A stretch of DNA of 64,000 bases from assembly GCA_030645235.1 (NCBI GenBank), contig JAUSMV010000012.1, positions 1 to 64,000 on the forward strand, given 5' to 3'. This DNA comes from Parvibaculum sp. GTDB taxonomy: Bacteria > Pseudomonadota > Alphaproteobacteria > Parvibaculales > Parvibaculaceae. The notes under the pieces are model-generated. The model had not been told where the DNA came from. It saw nothing but the letters and a program-made list of their open reading frames with translations, and ran no database searches. This document shows, piece after piece, positions 45,213 through 54,378 of this stretch. Positions within the stretch are counted from its first letter, which is position 1; the number at the start of each line of letters is the position of its first letter. Made by a program: the position numbers and the translations under genes.

Positions 45213-46379
45213 ATGCAAAATGTGAAAGACATCTTTCTTGTTTTTCTCAAGCTTGGGCTCACCTCCTTTGGTGGGCCCATTGCGCATCTGGGCTATTTCC
45301 GCAGCGAGTTTGTCGGGCGTCGGGCCTGGCTTGATGAGGCGGCTTACGCCGAGCTTGTGGCGCTGGCGCAGTTTCTTCCCGGTCCGTCGAGCAGTCAGGT
45401 CGGCATGAGCATCGGCCTCTTGCGTGGCGGCGTTGCAGGCATGTTCGCGGCGTGGTTTGCCTTCACTATGCCGTCGGTTTTTCTGCTGATCGGCTTTGCG
45501 TTTGTGGCTCAGAGGCTTGAAGGATCGTTGGCGGAGGGCATCACGCATGGGTTGATGCTCGTCGCGGTGGCGGTCGTCGCGCAAGCGGTGATGCAAATGG
45601 CGCGGGTGCTGACACCCGATCCGCCGCGTGTGGTGATTGCTCTGGCGACTTGTGTGTTTTTGCTCGCCGTGCCTTTCACATTTGCTCAAATCGGTGTGCT
45701 CATTGCGGGCGGTCTCATCGGATATCGTTTCTTTACGCCCCCGCCGCCGTCTGATCATCCTGTGCTCGCCGTGCCCGTGAGCCGCAAGGCGGGGGCCGCG
45801 CTTATCGCGCTTTTCTTTGTCCTTCTCGCGCTCCTGCCGCTTTTCGCAACGCAGGGCGGCGCGATGGTTCAACTTATCGACGGTTTCTACCGTGCCGGTG
45901 CGCTGGTCTTTGGCGGGGGGCATGTCGTCCTGCCGCTTCTCGAAGCCGAGCTCATCCCGAAGGGTCTTATTGATCGCGAGACGTTCTTTGCGGGCTATGG
46001 GGCGGCGCAGGCTGTGCCTGGTCCGCTTTTTTCATTCGCGGCTTTTGTAGGCTTTGCAGGTACGGGCGGCGGGCTTGTCCATGCGGCTCTCTGCCTTATC
46101 GCCATGTTCGGTTCGTCGTTTCTGCTTGTGCCCGGCGTGCTGCCTTTCTGGGCGCGTCTGGCGCGGGTGCAGTCCATGCGGGCGGCACTGATGGGGCTCA
46201 ATGCGGCCGTGGTCGGGCTGTTGGCGGCGGCTTTCATTACGCCGGTTTTCACCAGTGCCATATTGAGCATCTATGATTTCGCCGCTGCCTGTCTGGCATT
46301 TGCGCTCCTCATATGGAGCCCTTTGCCCGTTTGGCTGATTGTTGTTATGACGGGGCTCACAGGTCTTTTTCTCATCTGA
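45213..46379 (+). CDS. chrA: ChrA-type chromate transporter
   Basis: A 388-residue two-domain CHR protein. The first half has FLKLGLTSFGGPIAHLGYF and FLPGPSSSQVGMSIG. The second repeats the pattern as ALVFGGGHVVLPLLEAEL and AVPGPLFSFAAFVGF. This is the full-length bidomain form. Family members export chromate and may lower sulfate-like oxyanion load. It begins 6 bases after the acyl-CoA dehydrogenase gene and is followed 9 bases later by a SemiSWEET gene. No chrB regulator is present. Confidence 0.93.
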   Translation: MQNVKDIFLVFLKLGLTSFGGPIAHLGYFRSEFVGRRAWLDEAAYAELVALAQFLPGPSSSQVGMSIGLLRGGVAGMFAAWFAFTMPSVFLLIGFAFVAQRLEGSLAEGITHGLMLVAVAVVAQAVMQMARVLTPDPPRVVIALATCVFLLAVPFTFAQIGVLIAGGLIGYRFFTPPPPSDHPVLAVPVSRKAGAALIALFFVLLALLPLFATQGGAMVQLIDGFYRAGALVFGGGHVVLPLLEAELIPKGLIDRETFFAGYGAAQAVPGPLFSFAAFVGFAGTGGGLVHAALCLIAMFGSSFLLVPGVLPFWARLARVQSMRAALMGLNAAVVGLLAAAFITPVFTSAILSIYDFAAACLAFALLIWSPLPVWLIVVMTGLTGLFLI

Positions 46380-46388
46380 AAGTTCCCT

Positions 46389-46661
46389 ATGTTGTCTGGC
46401 ACCTTCATTGGTTATCTCGCGGCTTTTCTCACCACGGCGGCCTTTGTGCCGCAGGCGGTCAAAACGATCCGTACCCGCGATACGGAGGGCATTTCGGTGC
46501 TGATGTATCTGAGCTTCACCACCGGCATTGTCTTCTGGATTGCCTATGGCGTTGTGCGCGAAGACCCTGTGATCATCATCGCCAATAGTCTGACGTTTTT
46601 GCTGGCGCTGCCCATTCTGCTCATTGCGCTTAACAATGCGCGCAAGCAGAAGGCGCTGTGA
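46389..46661 (+). CDS. SemiSWEET sugar transporter
   Basis: A 90-residue three-helix protein of the MtN3/PQ-loop family. The first helix carries the PQ motif (AAFVPQAVKTIRTRDTEGIS), followed by MYLSFTTGIVFWIAYGVVRED and IIIANSLTFLLALPILLIAL. Dimers form a sugar channel. It lies 9 bases after chrA, likely cotranscribed; the pairing has no obvious functional reason. Confidence 0.92.
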   Translation: MLSGTFIGYLAAFLTTAAFVPQAVKTIRTRDTEGISVLMYLSFTTGIVFWIAYGVVREDPVIIIANSLTFLLALPILLIALNNARKQKAL

Positions 46662-46781
46662 CAAAGGTTTCCCCAACGTCGCCTGACGTGCTCTTGCAAG
46701 TGGCGCAAAGGACTGAGACCATAGGGTCATTCATATTCATAAGAGCGCGGGGCCAGACCTGCGCCACCGGAGGATAAACCC

Positions 46782-47876
46782 ATGCGTGCTGCCATTTTCC
46801 GTAACGGCGATCTTGTTGCCGATACTATTCCTGATCCGAAGCCTGTTGACGGACAAGTGCTTGTCAAAACGCTGGCTTGCGGTATTTGCGGCTCTGATCT
46901 TCACGCCTTTCACCATGCCGATAAGATGATGGAAGTCGCCAAGCGTTCGGGTTCGGAGTTCGGCATGGACACAAAGCGCGACATCGTTTTTGGTCACGAG
47001 TTTGTCGGCGAGATCATTGAGCATGGTCCCAATACGCAAAAGACACTGAAAGCCGGCACGCGCGTTTGTTCGGTTCCGATCACTGTGACCGTTGCCGGTG
47101 AAAAGGCGCGGGTGCATCCCGTTGGCTATTCCAATGAAATGCCCGGTGGCTTTGCCGAGCATATGGCTCTCAGCGAAATGCTTCTTCTGGAAGTGCCGAA
47201 CGGTTTGGCGACCGAACAGGCGGCGCTCACGGAACCGATGGCTGTGGGCTGGCATGCGGTTGAGAAGGCGCGTCTGACGCCTGAGGATATTCCGGTCGTG
47301 ATCGGTTGCGGCCCCGTGGGGCTTGCTGTCATTGCCGGTTTGAAGATTAAAGGCGTGCATCCGATCATCGCGTCGGACTTCAGCCCCGCGCGCCGTGCGC
47401 TGGCCGAAAAGATGGGTGCCGACATCGTGCTCGATCCCGCCAAGTCCTCGCCCTATAAGCGCTGGACCGATGAAGCGACGCCGGAAGGGTTTGATCCCAC
47501 CAGCCTTATGACGATCCTCGGCATGGGCCCCAAAATGCGCCCCGGTGTTTTCTTTGAATGTGTCGGCGTGCCCGGCATCATTCAGCAGATGCTTGAAGGT
47601 ACACCGCGCGGGGCGCGCATTGTCGTTGTCGGCGTTTGCATGGAGCCGGATAAGTTTGAGCCTTTCTTCGGCATCAACAAAGAAATCAATATGCAATTCG
47701 TGCTCGGCTATACGCCGGAAGAATTTGCGCTGACGCTGCATCATCTGGCCGAAGGCAAGATCGATGGTGCGCCGCTCGTCACCGGCCGCGTCGGTGTTGA
47801 AGGTGTCAAGCAGGCCTTCAAGGATCTCGCGAACCCGGAAATTCACGCCAAGATTCTTGTGGAACCGTGGCGCTAA
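46782..47876 (+). CDS. zinc-dependent alcohol dehydrogenase family protein
   Basis: A 364-residue medium-chain dehydrogenase. Catalytic zinc ligands Cys36 (CGICGSD), His72 and Glu73 (GHEFVGEI) are present. The four-cysteine structural zinc lobe is absent, which sets it apart from classical ADH1. The cofactor-binding turn is IGCGPVGLAVIAGLK. The ATG follows accggaggataaaccc with a good ribosome-binding site. The substrate is unknown; the family includes threonine and sorbitol dehydrogenases. Confidence 0.88.
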   Translation: MRAAIFRNGDLVADTIPDPKPVDGQVLVKTLACGICGSDLHAFHHADKMMEVAKRSGSEFGMDTKRDIVFGHEFVGEIIEHGPNTQKTLKAGTRVCSVPITVTVAGEKARVHPVGYSNEMPGGFAEHMALSEMLLLEVPNGLATEQAALTEPMAVGWHAVEKARLTPEDIPVVIGCGPVGLAVIAGLKIKGVHPIIASDFSPARRALAEKMGADIVLDPAKSSPYKRWTDEATPEGFDPTSLMTILGMGPKMRPGVFFECVGVPGIIQQMLEGTPRGARIVVVGVCMEPDKFEPFFGINKEINMQFVLGYTPEEFALTLHHLAEGKIDGAPLVTGRVGVEGVKQAFKDLANPEIHAKILVEPWR

Positions 47877-47901
47877 TTTTCGTCACATCTGATTGCTAAG
47901 A

Positions 47902-48501
47902 TCAGGCCGGTGCTGTCTCTTTGAAGGCGGGCCGGCCTGAAATTTTTTCATACCATGCCGTCAGCGTCGGGCGACCGTTGCGCCAGCCCAGATAGTCGTG
48001 ACGAAAATCAAGATAGCCGAGGGCACAGGCGACGGCGATGCGGCCAAGCGTCAGATCGCCCTCCAGGCCGGCGGCTTCTTCTTCCAGCAGATCAAGCGAG
48101 CGGCTGACCGCGCGCTGCCAGCGTCCTGTCCAGACGGGTGAGCGCTGTTCTTCGGGCCGCATGCCTTCAAAGGACAGCGAGACCGCGGCTTCGGCAATGC
48201 CGTCACCGATTGTCTGCAGTCGCATGTCGTCCCAATGCGGTTCGCCGAAAGGCGGGATGAGTTTGTGGCCACCCAGTTCCTCGTCGAGAAACTGACAGAT
48301 GAGCGGGCTGTTAATGATCTGGCGGCCATTGTCGAGCAGAAGGGCCGGCACCTGTCCCAGCGGATTGGCCGCATGAAGTTCGGCGGGGTCGCTGAGGGCG
48401 GCGACCACCGTTTCACGCACTTTATCGGTCGCGCCTTTTTCGCGGATCAGCACACGTATTTTGCGCACGAAGGGCGATGTGGGTGACGAAAATAATTGCA
48501 T
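47902..48501 (-). CDS. glutathione S-transferase
   Basis: A 199-residue GST. The thioredoxin-like domain begins MQLFSSPTSPFVRKIRVLIREKG, with a serine in the place of the catalytic Ser/Cys. NPLGQVPALLLDNGRQIINSPLICQFL is the glutathione-contact segment and a helical domain follows. It conjugates or reduces substrates with glutathione. It is convergent with the alcohol dehydrogenase and divergent from the SPFH gene. Confidence 0.9.
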   Translation of the reverse strand: MQLFSSPTSPFVRKIRVLIREKGATDKVRETVVAALSDPAELHAANPLGQVPALLLDNGRQIINSPLICQFLDEELGGHKLIPPFGEPHWDDMRLQTIGDGIAEAAVSLSFEGMRPEEQRSPVWTGRWQRAVSRSLDLLEEEAAGLEGDLTLGRIAVACALGYLDFRHDYLGWRNGRPTLTAWYEKISGRPAFKETAPA

Positions 48502-48651
48502 CCGGCTCTCCTGTGGCTCCGCTCACGCCCCATATATGGTGTGATTGGCTCATCTTTATAAAACGCGGCACGGTCTTTAAATCTGGTCTATGTTTTAGCG
48601 GGAAAATGAGCGGGCGTCTTGGGCGACCACGCGCAAAATGGAGGATGGTCT

Positions 48652-49641
48652 ATGTTAGGCGGCACAACGTTGGTTTTTGCGGGCCTGTTTCTGGCCATTG
48701 TCTTTCTGCTGAAGGCCATCAAGGTTGTCCCTCAGGGATATATCTACACGGTGGAGCGCTTCGGGCGTTACACCCATAGCCTGACACCGGGTCTTGGTAT
48801 CATCACGCCTTTTGTTGACCGCATCGGCGCCAAAGTCAGCGTCATGGAAACCGTGCTCGATGTGCCCTCACAAGAGGTCATCACGCGCGACAATGCGATG
48901 GTGACGGTTGACGGGGTCATTTTCTATCAGGTGCTTGATGCCGCCAAAGCCACTTACGAAGTCGGCAATCTGCAGCTTGCCGTGCTCAATCTCGTGATGA
49001 CCAATGTGCGTACTGTGATGGGCAGCATGGATCTCGACGAGTTGCTCTCGCAGCGCGACAGTATCAATGCGCGGCTTCTCAATGTGGTCGATGAAGCGAC
49101 GCATCCCTGGGGCCTCAAAGTCACGCGTATCGAAATCAAGGACATTGCGCCGCCCAAGGATATTGTCGATAGCATGGCGCGTCAGATGAAAGCCGAACGC
49201 GAAAAGCGCGCCAATATTCTTGAAGCTGAAGGGTTCCGTCAGTCGGCCATTCTCGCGGCTGAAGGCAAGAAGCAGGCAGCGATCCTTGAAGCTGAAGGTC
49301 GTCGCGAAGCGGCTTACCGCGACGCTGAGGCGCGTGAACGGCAGGCCGAAGCCGAAGCGAAAGCGACGCAGGTTGTGTCGGACGCGATTGCGGGCGGCAA
49401 TGTGCAGGCGCTCAACTATTTCGTGGCGACAAAATATGTCGAGGCTTTGCAGGCGGTGGCGTCCGCTCCCAATCAGAAGCTCGTTCTCATGCCGCTTGAA
49501 GCCTCAAGCGTTATCGGGGCGCTTGGCGGCATCAGCGAAATCGCGCGTGAAGCTTTTGGCGGTGGCGGTTCCGGCGGTGGTGCGCCTGCACCTGTTCGCC
49601 GGACCTCTGCCACAGTGCCGCCTGTGAGCCGGGGTGAATAG
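48652..49641 (+). CDS. SPFH/stomatin-like protein (QmcA type)
   Basis: A 329-residue membrane-anchored scaffolding protein. It has one N-terminal helix (~5-22), an SPFH domain (~22-200, GYIYTVERFGRYTHSLTPGLGIITPF) and a coiled-coil rich in Ala/Glu/Lys (KAEREKRANILEAEGFRQSAILAAEGKKQ). A Gly/Ser-rich tail follows. It organises membrane microdomains. I chose the ATG at 48652 with ggagg before it; the longer frame begins with TTG. It is followed 3 bases later by an NfeD gene, the standard partner. Confidence 0.93.
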   Translation: MLGGTTLVFAGLFLAIVFLLKAIKVVPQGYIYTVERFGRYTHSLTPGLGIITPFVDRIGAKVSVMETVLDVPSQEVITRDNAMVTVDGVIFYQVLDAAKATYEVGNLQLAVLNLVMTNVRTVMGSMDLDELLSQRDSINARLLNVVDEATHPWGLKVTRIEIKDIAPPKDIVDSMARQMKAEREKRANILEAEGFRQSAILAAEGKKQAAILEAEGRREAAYRDAEARERQAEAEAKATQVVSDAIAGGNVQALNYFVATKYVEALQAVASAPNQKLVLMPLEASSVIGALGGISEIAREAFGGGGSGGGAPAPVRRTSATVPPVSRGE

Positions 49642-49644
49642 GTG

Positions 49645-50088
49645 ATGGACACGCTTTTTGCAGAACTCGGCCAATGGGCATGGTGGGTTGTCGCCGTGGT
49701 CCTCGGCATTCTGGAATTGCTGGTGCCGGGCATTTTCTTCATCTGGCTTGCGGCGGCGGCCGCTGTTGTCGGATTGATTGTGCTCGTCTTTCCGATCCCG
49801 ATATTGGGTCAGGTCGCGCTCTTTGCCATCCTGTCGCTCATTTCTGTCTGGGTGTCGCGTCAGTGGTTTCAGCGTCACCCGATTGCATCTGACAGCCCGC
49901 TTCTCAATCAGCGGGCGCAAACCTATATCGGGAAAAGCTATGTGCTGGAGCAGGCTATCGTGAACGGCCGCGGCAAAATCAGAATCGGTGACACGCTCTG
50001 GCTCGCCTCCGGTCCTGATCTGCCAGCCGGATCGTCGGTGCGTGTCACTGGCGAAAGCGGCGGCGTCCTCGTGGTTGAGGCTGCTTAA
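49645..50088 (+). CDS. NfeD family membrane protein
   Basis: A 147-residue short NfeD protein with about three N-terminal helices and a C-terminal OB-fold (RAQTYIGKSYVLEQAIVNGRGKIRIGDTLWLASGPDLPAGSSVRVTGESGGVLVVEAA). It partners with the SPFH protein encoded 3 bases upstream. An in-frame GTG directly before the ATG is also possible. Together they act in membrane quality control. Confidence 0.92.
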   Translation: MDTLFAELGQWAWWVVAVVLGILELLVPGIFFIWLAAAAAVVGLIVLVFPIPILGQVALFAILSLISVWVSRQWFQRHPIASDSPLLNQRAQTYIGKSYVLEQAIVNGRGKIRIGDTLWLASGPDLPAGSSVRVTGESGGVLVVEAA

Positions 50089-50103
50089 ATGTCGTCGCGC
50101 GAC

Positions 50104-51363
50104 CTATCTTCGTCTGCGATGCCACATAAAGCTGCCGATCAGGATCACAAGCGCACCTGATGCGAGCTGAATCAGAATGCTGCGAAGGTTGAACATCACC
50201 AGTGTGTCGAGACCGACGGTTCCTGTCTGCCAGAAGGTCCATTCGCCGCCGATTTCTCTGGCGAGCGTGGCACTACCGGTTTGAAGGACCAGAATGCCGT
50301 CGCCTGTCGCCGGATCAAGACGCGCTGTGGTGTTGATCGCGGGGTAGTTGCCGCCGTCGTGACCGATTACATAGCTGCCTGTTCCGTTGGGAACGTAGAG
50401 GGTTTCGCCCAATCCCCATACGGCCAAGCCAAAGAGGAAGGCTTGCGGGGTCTGCATGGTTTCGAGCGTCGCGGGGCTTAATACACCACGGCCGGGCGGA
50501 GCGCCGTCGGCTCCGGGAAACTGCGCCGCGAGGAAGCGGGTCATATCGTCCGCCGAGGTATAAAGCGAAGCGGCGGCAAGTGCTGTGAACTTGTAGTGGA
50601 TCGCCTTTGATCCGTCGGCGTCGTAGAAGTCGGCAAGATGCGCCGGATCGGGATCGACAAAGGTTGATGCTGTCATGCCAAGGGGCTGAAAAACCAAGCG
50701 GCGCATGACGTCATTGAACGGTTCCTGCGTCACCTCTTCGATCAGAAGCTGCAGCAGCAGATAGCCGCCGCCGGAATAGCGCCAGTCTGTGCCCGGTGCC
50801 GCGCCAACGCGTGTGATGCCGTCAGCGCCCGGGAGCGTATCCGTTGCCTGCGTCAACTCCTCTTCGATTGAGGGCAGGGTTTGCTCCGGCGTAAATCCGA
50901 GGAAGCCCAGCCCGTCGGTCAGGCCCGCCGTGTGGGCGAGTAGTCTGCGCACCGTTACAGCGTTGTTGTCGAATGTGCCTGGCGGCAATTGCCATCGGGT
51001 CAGGTATTGCGACACCGGCGCATCGAGATCGAGACAACCTTGTTCGACCAGCGCCATAACACCCCAGGCGGTGATCCATTTGCTCATTGAGGCAACCTGG
51101 AAGAGGGAATTGCCATCGACCGGCTGGCCATGCGACGCGTAAAAGGTTTCTGCAATCTGACCGCGATTGAGCAACACGATCGCAATGTTGCCTTTTGACT
51201 CCGTCGCGTAGCGACCTTCCGCCCAGTTGAGGAAACCTGCCGTATCGCCTTTTGCCGCGGGCATCGCGCGCCACCAACCCTCCCGCGCGCCGCCGACGAC
51301 CAGTGCCGCCCATATGACGAGCAGGACAGTTGCGGAAAAGATAATCCCACCCAACCTTCTCAT
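50104..51363 (-). CDS. serine hydrolase of the beta-lactamase class C family
   Basis: A 419-residue protein with an N-terminal membrane helix (~7-25). The catalytic S92-M-S-K95 is in FQVASMSKWITA. The second motif YSGGGYLLLQ has tyrosine as the general base and GHDGGNY is the third box. A C-terminal hydrophobic helix (~390-410) follows. It is likely a membrane-anchored esterase or peptidase rather than a resistance enzyme. Substrate unknown. It is convergent with nfeD. Confidence 0.9.
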   Translation of the reverse strand: MRRLGGIIFSATVLLVIWAALVVGGAREGWWRAMPAAKGDTAGFLNWAEGRYATESKGNIAIVLLNRGQIAETFYASHGQPVDGNSLFQVASMSKWITAWGVMALVEQGCLDLDAPVSQYLTRWQLPPGTFDNNAVTVRRLLAHTAGLTDGLGFLGFTPEQTLPSIEEELTQATDTLPGADGITRVGAAPGTDWRYSGGGYLLLQLLIEEVTQEPFNDVMRRLVFQPLGMTASTFVDPDPAHLADFYDADGSKAIHYKFTALAAASLYTSADDMTRFLAAQFPGADGAPPGRGVLSPATLETMQTPQAFLFGLAVWGLGETLYVPNGTGSYVIGHDGGNYPAINTTARLDPATGDGILVLQTGSATLAREIGGEWTFWQTGTVGLDTLVMFNLRSILIQLASGALVILIGSFMWHRRRR

Positions 51364-51387
51364 GCGTCGCCCCGTGATGCGGTGTCT

Positions 51388-51930
51388 TTATGAAATGATT
51401 TTTAAGATCGGTTGAATATAGCGGTTGAGCGTCGGGCTCACCGCACCGATGGCCGAGAGCACCATCGCGATCATTGCAAGATTGACGTTGCCGCTGGCGG
51501 GTTCGTTTTCTTTGCGGCCGTCGATGAATTTAGCAAGGCCGCTGCTCACTTTGTTAAAGCTGGTTTCCAGGGCTTCGATATCCACACGCAGATCGTCGCG
51601 GGCTTCTTCGATGGCGCGGTTCAGAATTTCGCTTTCCAGCTCCTCGCGTCTGCCCGGCCCGACCAGGGAATAGGCAATGGCGCTTGCGGCGATGGCGAGA
51701 AGTGCGCCGCCGATTGACATGGCCGCGTTGATTGCGCCATAGCGCTCTGCCAGCCACAAAAAAGAACCGTAAGACAAAAACACAATGGCAATGCCGCCTG
51801 CGATGACGCCCGCTGAAATGATCAGAGCGCGGCGGGCAACGCGACGCGCTTTGATTTCGGCGCGCAGCATTTCAACTTCGGCAAGGCGGCGAATTTTCGT
51901 CGATGTGTTGGGCATGACCTTGTCTTTCAT
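51388..51930 (-). CDS. membrane protein, unknown function
   Basis: A 180-residue protein I do not recognise. The N-terminal 35 residues are basic. Two adjacent hydrophobic helices (~36-57 and ~66-90) are followed by a charged helix (~95-140) and a third hydrophobic stretch (~148-170). The layout resembles small envelope or YqjE-like proteins. It overlaps the preceding DUF883-like gene by 4 bases, so the two are probably made together. Confidence 0.65.
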   Translation of the reverse strand: MKDKVMPNTSTKIRRLAEVEMLRAEIKARRVARRALIISAGVIAGGIAIVFLSYGSFLWLAERYGAINAAMSIGGALLAIAASAIAYSLVGPGRREELESEILNRAIEEARDDLRVDIEALETSFNKVSSGLAKFIDGRKENEPASGNVNLAMIAMVLSAIGAVSPTLNRYIQPILKIIS

Positions 51931-52160
51931 CGCGACAGGAGGCGGGAGAGCATGAAGCCGAGACCAAAGGCAATGAGCGTGCTTTGCAAAGGATGCGCTT
52001 TGATCAGGCTTTCAAGTTCCTGCAAGCCCTCCTGCGCCCGTTCGCTTAAGTCTTCGGCACCTGCACGTAATTCTTCGCGCACTTCCTCGCCCAGAGTCGC
52101 GCTCAACTCCTCGGCGGCCTCACTGACGGCTTCTTTGGCTTTCGCGGTCTTTTCGCTCAT
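51927..52160 (-). CDS. DUF883/ElaB-like membrane-anchored protein
   Basis: A 77-residue protein. It has a long charged helix (EAAEELSATLGEEVREELRAGAEDLSERAQEGLQELESL) and then a single C-terminal helix HPLQSTLIAFGLGFMLSRLLSR, the tail-anchor seen in ElaB/YqjD. Those proteins bind ribosomes at the membrane in stationary phase. I chose the ATG at 52160 with aaggacc before it. It overlaps the next gene by 4 bases. Confidence 0.8.
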   Translation of the reverse strand: MSEKTAKAKEAVSEAAEELSATLGEEVREELRAGAEDLSERAQEGLQELESLIKAHPLQSTLIAFGLGFMLSRLLSR

Positions 52161-52252
52161 GGCTGATGGTCCTTGCAGTTCAGTCGCGCCCCACGCCTTT
52201 GCAGGGGTGAGCATCGCCTTATTGGCGGGTAAATGAAAGTCCGGAGATAAAC

Positions 52253-53692
52253 TTATAAATAGGGTGATGCCAGACGTATTGCCGCATCGCGCAGGCGTAC
52301 AGGCAATGAGCGTGAGGTGATGTCCTTGCGCTGCACGGCTTTGGCGATGGCGATTTTGGCGTCAATGAGCCGGTCGAGGCGGCTCGCAAAGGCGCGGTCG
52401 TAGCATTCGAGGTTCAACTCAAAATTGAGCCTGAGGCTGCGTCCGTCCCAATTGGCCGAGCCCACCATTGACCAGATGCCGTCAATGGTCATGAGCTTGG
52501 TATGTTCAAACGGTCCTTCGGTTTTCCAGACGCGGCAGCCCGCTTCGATGAGCCATGCCAGTTGCGGCGTTGCGGCCCAATCGACAAAGCGCAGATTATT
52601 ATTGGCGGGCAGAACAATATCGACTTCGACGCCCCGCATGGCGGCAACCGAGAGCACCGTGCTCAGGGTGGAGTCCGGCAGAAAATAGGGCGTCACAATG
52701 CGGATCGATTTGCGTGCTTCGGACAAGGCCGCCAACATCGTCCAGCGGATCGGGTTGATGCCCTGATCGGGCCCGCCGGGCAATGCGCGGGCCACAATGC
52801 CGGTGTTGGCGGATGTGCCGGTCTCCAGCGGCGGAAACCAATCGGGCCCGTCGAGAATTTCGCCGGTGGTAAAGGTCCATTCATAGGCAAAGGTGCGCAT
52901 GAGTTGGGCGACAACCGGCCCTTCGATTTTGAAGTGATGATCGAGGATCGGCTTGCGCGGCCGGTCTTTGATGAGATTGCCTTCCGCGATATTGATGCCG
53001 CCGGTAAAGCCGATTGTGCCATCGACCACCAGAATTTTTTGGTGATTGCGCATATTGAGATAGGGCATCTGCCAGGGTGTCAATGAATAGAGGAAGCGGG
53101 CATGGTTGATGCCGCGTTCTTTCAGCGCCGGTATGATTGAGGGATGCGAATACCATGAGCCGACGCCGTCAATGAGGACGCGCAGGCGTACGCCGCGTGC
53201 GAGCGCGCGAGAGAGCGCGTCGAGGAAAAGTTTTCCCGCTTTGTCATTGTTGAAAATATAGGTCGAGAGCGCGAGAGAGCGCGTGGCCCCGTCAATGGCG
53301 GCGATCATGGCGGGATAGGTCTCGTCACCATTGGTTAGTACAATGATGGTATTGCCCGCATCAAAGCGCTCGGCAAGCACCTTCTGACCAAATTGCGCCA
53401 GGCTTTCCAGCTCGTGCTGTTGCCTGTGTTCCGGGGCTACACGCCCGCTCGCAAGTCTTGGCAGACCTTGTGCCGGGCCGCGCATTTCGCGTGCGCGTCG
53501 TTCAATGCGGTTGACGCCAAAGAGGAAATAGATGAGCCAGCCGAGAATGGGCACAAGCAGAATAAAGCCCACCCAGCCCGATGCCGAGCGCACATCGGAT
53601 TTGCTCAGCATGGCGTGGCCTGCCGCACCGAGCATGGCGGCAAGCTGAATGGTTGCGAGCGTGATGGGCCAGATGTCGGCGAAAAACTGCAT
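52253..53692 (-). CDS. cls: cardiolipin synthase
   Basis: A 479-residue inner-membrane phospholipase-D superfamily enzyme. Two N-terminal helices are followed by two HKD motifs: HQKILVVDGTIGFTGGIN and HTKLMTIDGIWSMVGSANWDGRS. It condenses two phosphatidylglycerols into cardiolipin. The full two-domain length and both catalytic motifs are intact. It is upstream of the DUF883 and membrane-protein genes on the same strand, but with a ~90-base gap. Confidence 0.94.
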   Translation of the reverse strand: MQFFADIWPITLATIQLAAMLGAAGHAMLSKSDVRSASGWVGFILLVPILGWLIYFLFGVNRIERRAREMRGPAQGLPRLASGRVAPEHRQQHELESLAQFGQKVLAERFDAGNTIIVLTNGDETYPAMIAAIDGATRSLALSTYIFNNDKAGKLFLDALSRALARGVRLRVLIDGVGSWYSHPSIIPALKERGINHARFLYSLTPWQMPYLNMRNHQKILVVDGTIGFTGGINIAEGNLIKDRPRKPILDHHFKIEGPVVAQLMRTFAYEWTFTTGEILDGPDWFPPLETGTSANTGIVARALPGGPDQGINPIRWTMLAALSEARKSIRIVTPYFLPDSTLSTVLSVAAMRGVEVDIVLPANNNLRFVDWAATPQLAWLIEAGCRVWKTEGPFEHTKLMTIDGIWSMVGSANWDGRSLRLNFELNLECYDRAFASRLDRLIDAKIAIAKAVQRKDITSRSLPVRLRDAAIRLASPYL

Positions 53693-53721
53693 TAGCCTTT
53701 GAGTGTTGTTGGGGCGCGGGA

Positions 53722-54294
53722 TCAGTCGGCAGGGGTCAGACTATCGTCTGCGAGACCTGTTGACCAACCATCAAGACTGATCATGTTCTTTTGACGACGA
53801 TATGTCTCAAGCCCGTCTTGTCCCTGTGCATCGGCCCAGCGGGTCAAAGAGGCACGCTCCTCCTTGTAGTCGTAAAGCGGTACGCCCATGCCGCATGAGG
53901 TCTGCACCAAATCAAAATCGAGCCGGATCATGTGGCGTGCGCCCGTCGGCTCCACGCCGTTAAAGGCCGAAGCGAGGAGGCTGTTATAGTCCGTGCTCCC
54001 CTTTTTCAGCAGCGTGCCGCGCCCGTAGAGGCGCAGGATCATCGGCACGCCGTCAAAGGCGCAAAACATGATGGTGAGCCGCCCGTCTTGCTTCAGCAGG
54101 GCCGCCGTCTCGTTGCCGCTGCCTGTGTGGTCCATATAGACAACCGCATTGGGTCCGATGACGCGCAAGCCGTCGAGGCCTTTGGGTGAGAGATTGATAT
54201 GGCCCGTCGCGGCGGCACTTGCGGTAAAGAACATATGCTGGCGTTCAATGAAGTCGGTCTGCGCTTTGTCGAGAGCGGGAAATTGTTTGGCCAT
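53722..54294 (-). CDS. pyridoxamine 5'-phosphate oxidase-fold protein
   Basis: A 190-residue protein of the split-barrel FMN-binding fold. Segments MFFTASAAATGHINLSPKGLDGLRVIGPNAVVYMDHTGSGNET and RLTIMFCAFDGVPMILRLYGRG match the family. These proteins reduce or oxidise small cofactors, or bind haem. I chose the ATG at 54294 (MAKQFPALD). It starts 84 bases after the TonB-receptor gene on the same strand, so the two may be one transcript. Confidence 0.87.
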   Translation of the reverse strand: MAKQFPALDKAQTDFIERQHMFFTASAAATGHINLSPKGLDGLRVIGPNAVVYMDHTGSGNETAALLKQDGRLTIMFCAFDGVPMILRLYGRGTLLKKGSTDYNSLLASAFNGVEPTGARHMIRLDFDLVQTSCGMGVPLYDYKEERASLTRWADAQGQDGLETYRRQKNMISLDGWSTGLADDSLTPAD

Positions 54295-54378
54295 GAGATG
54301 TCTCGTGTTTTCCGGCGGTTCGTTCCGCTTGCCTGCTGACAATTTGGGCCTGTGTGCACCGAAAGCCAAGGGTAAGTA

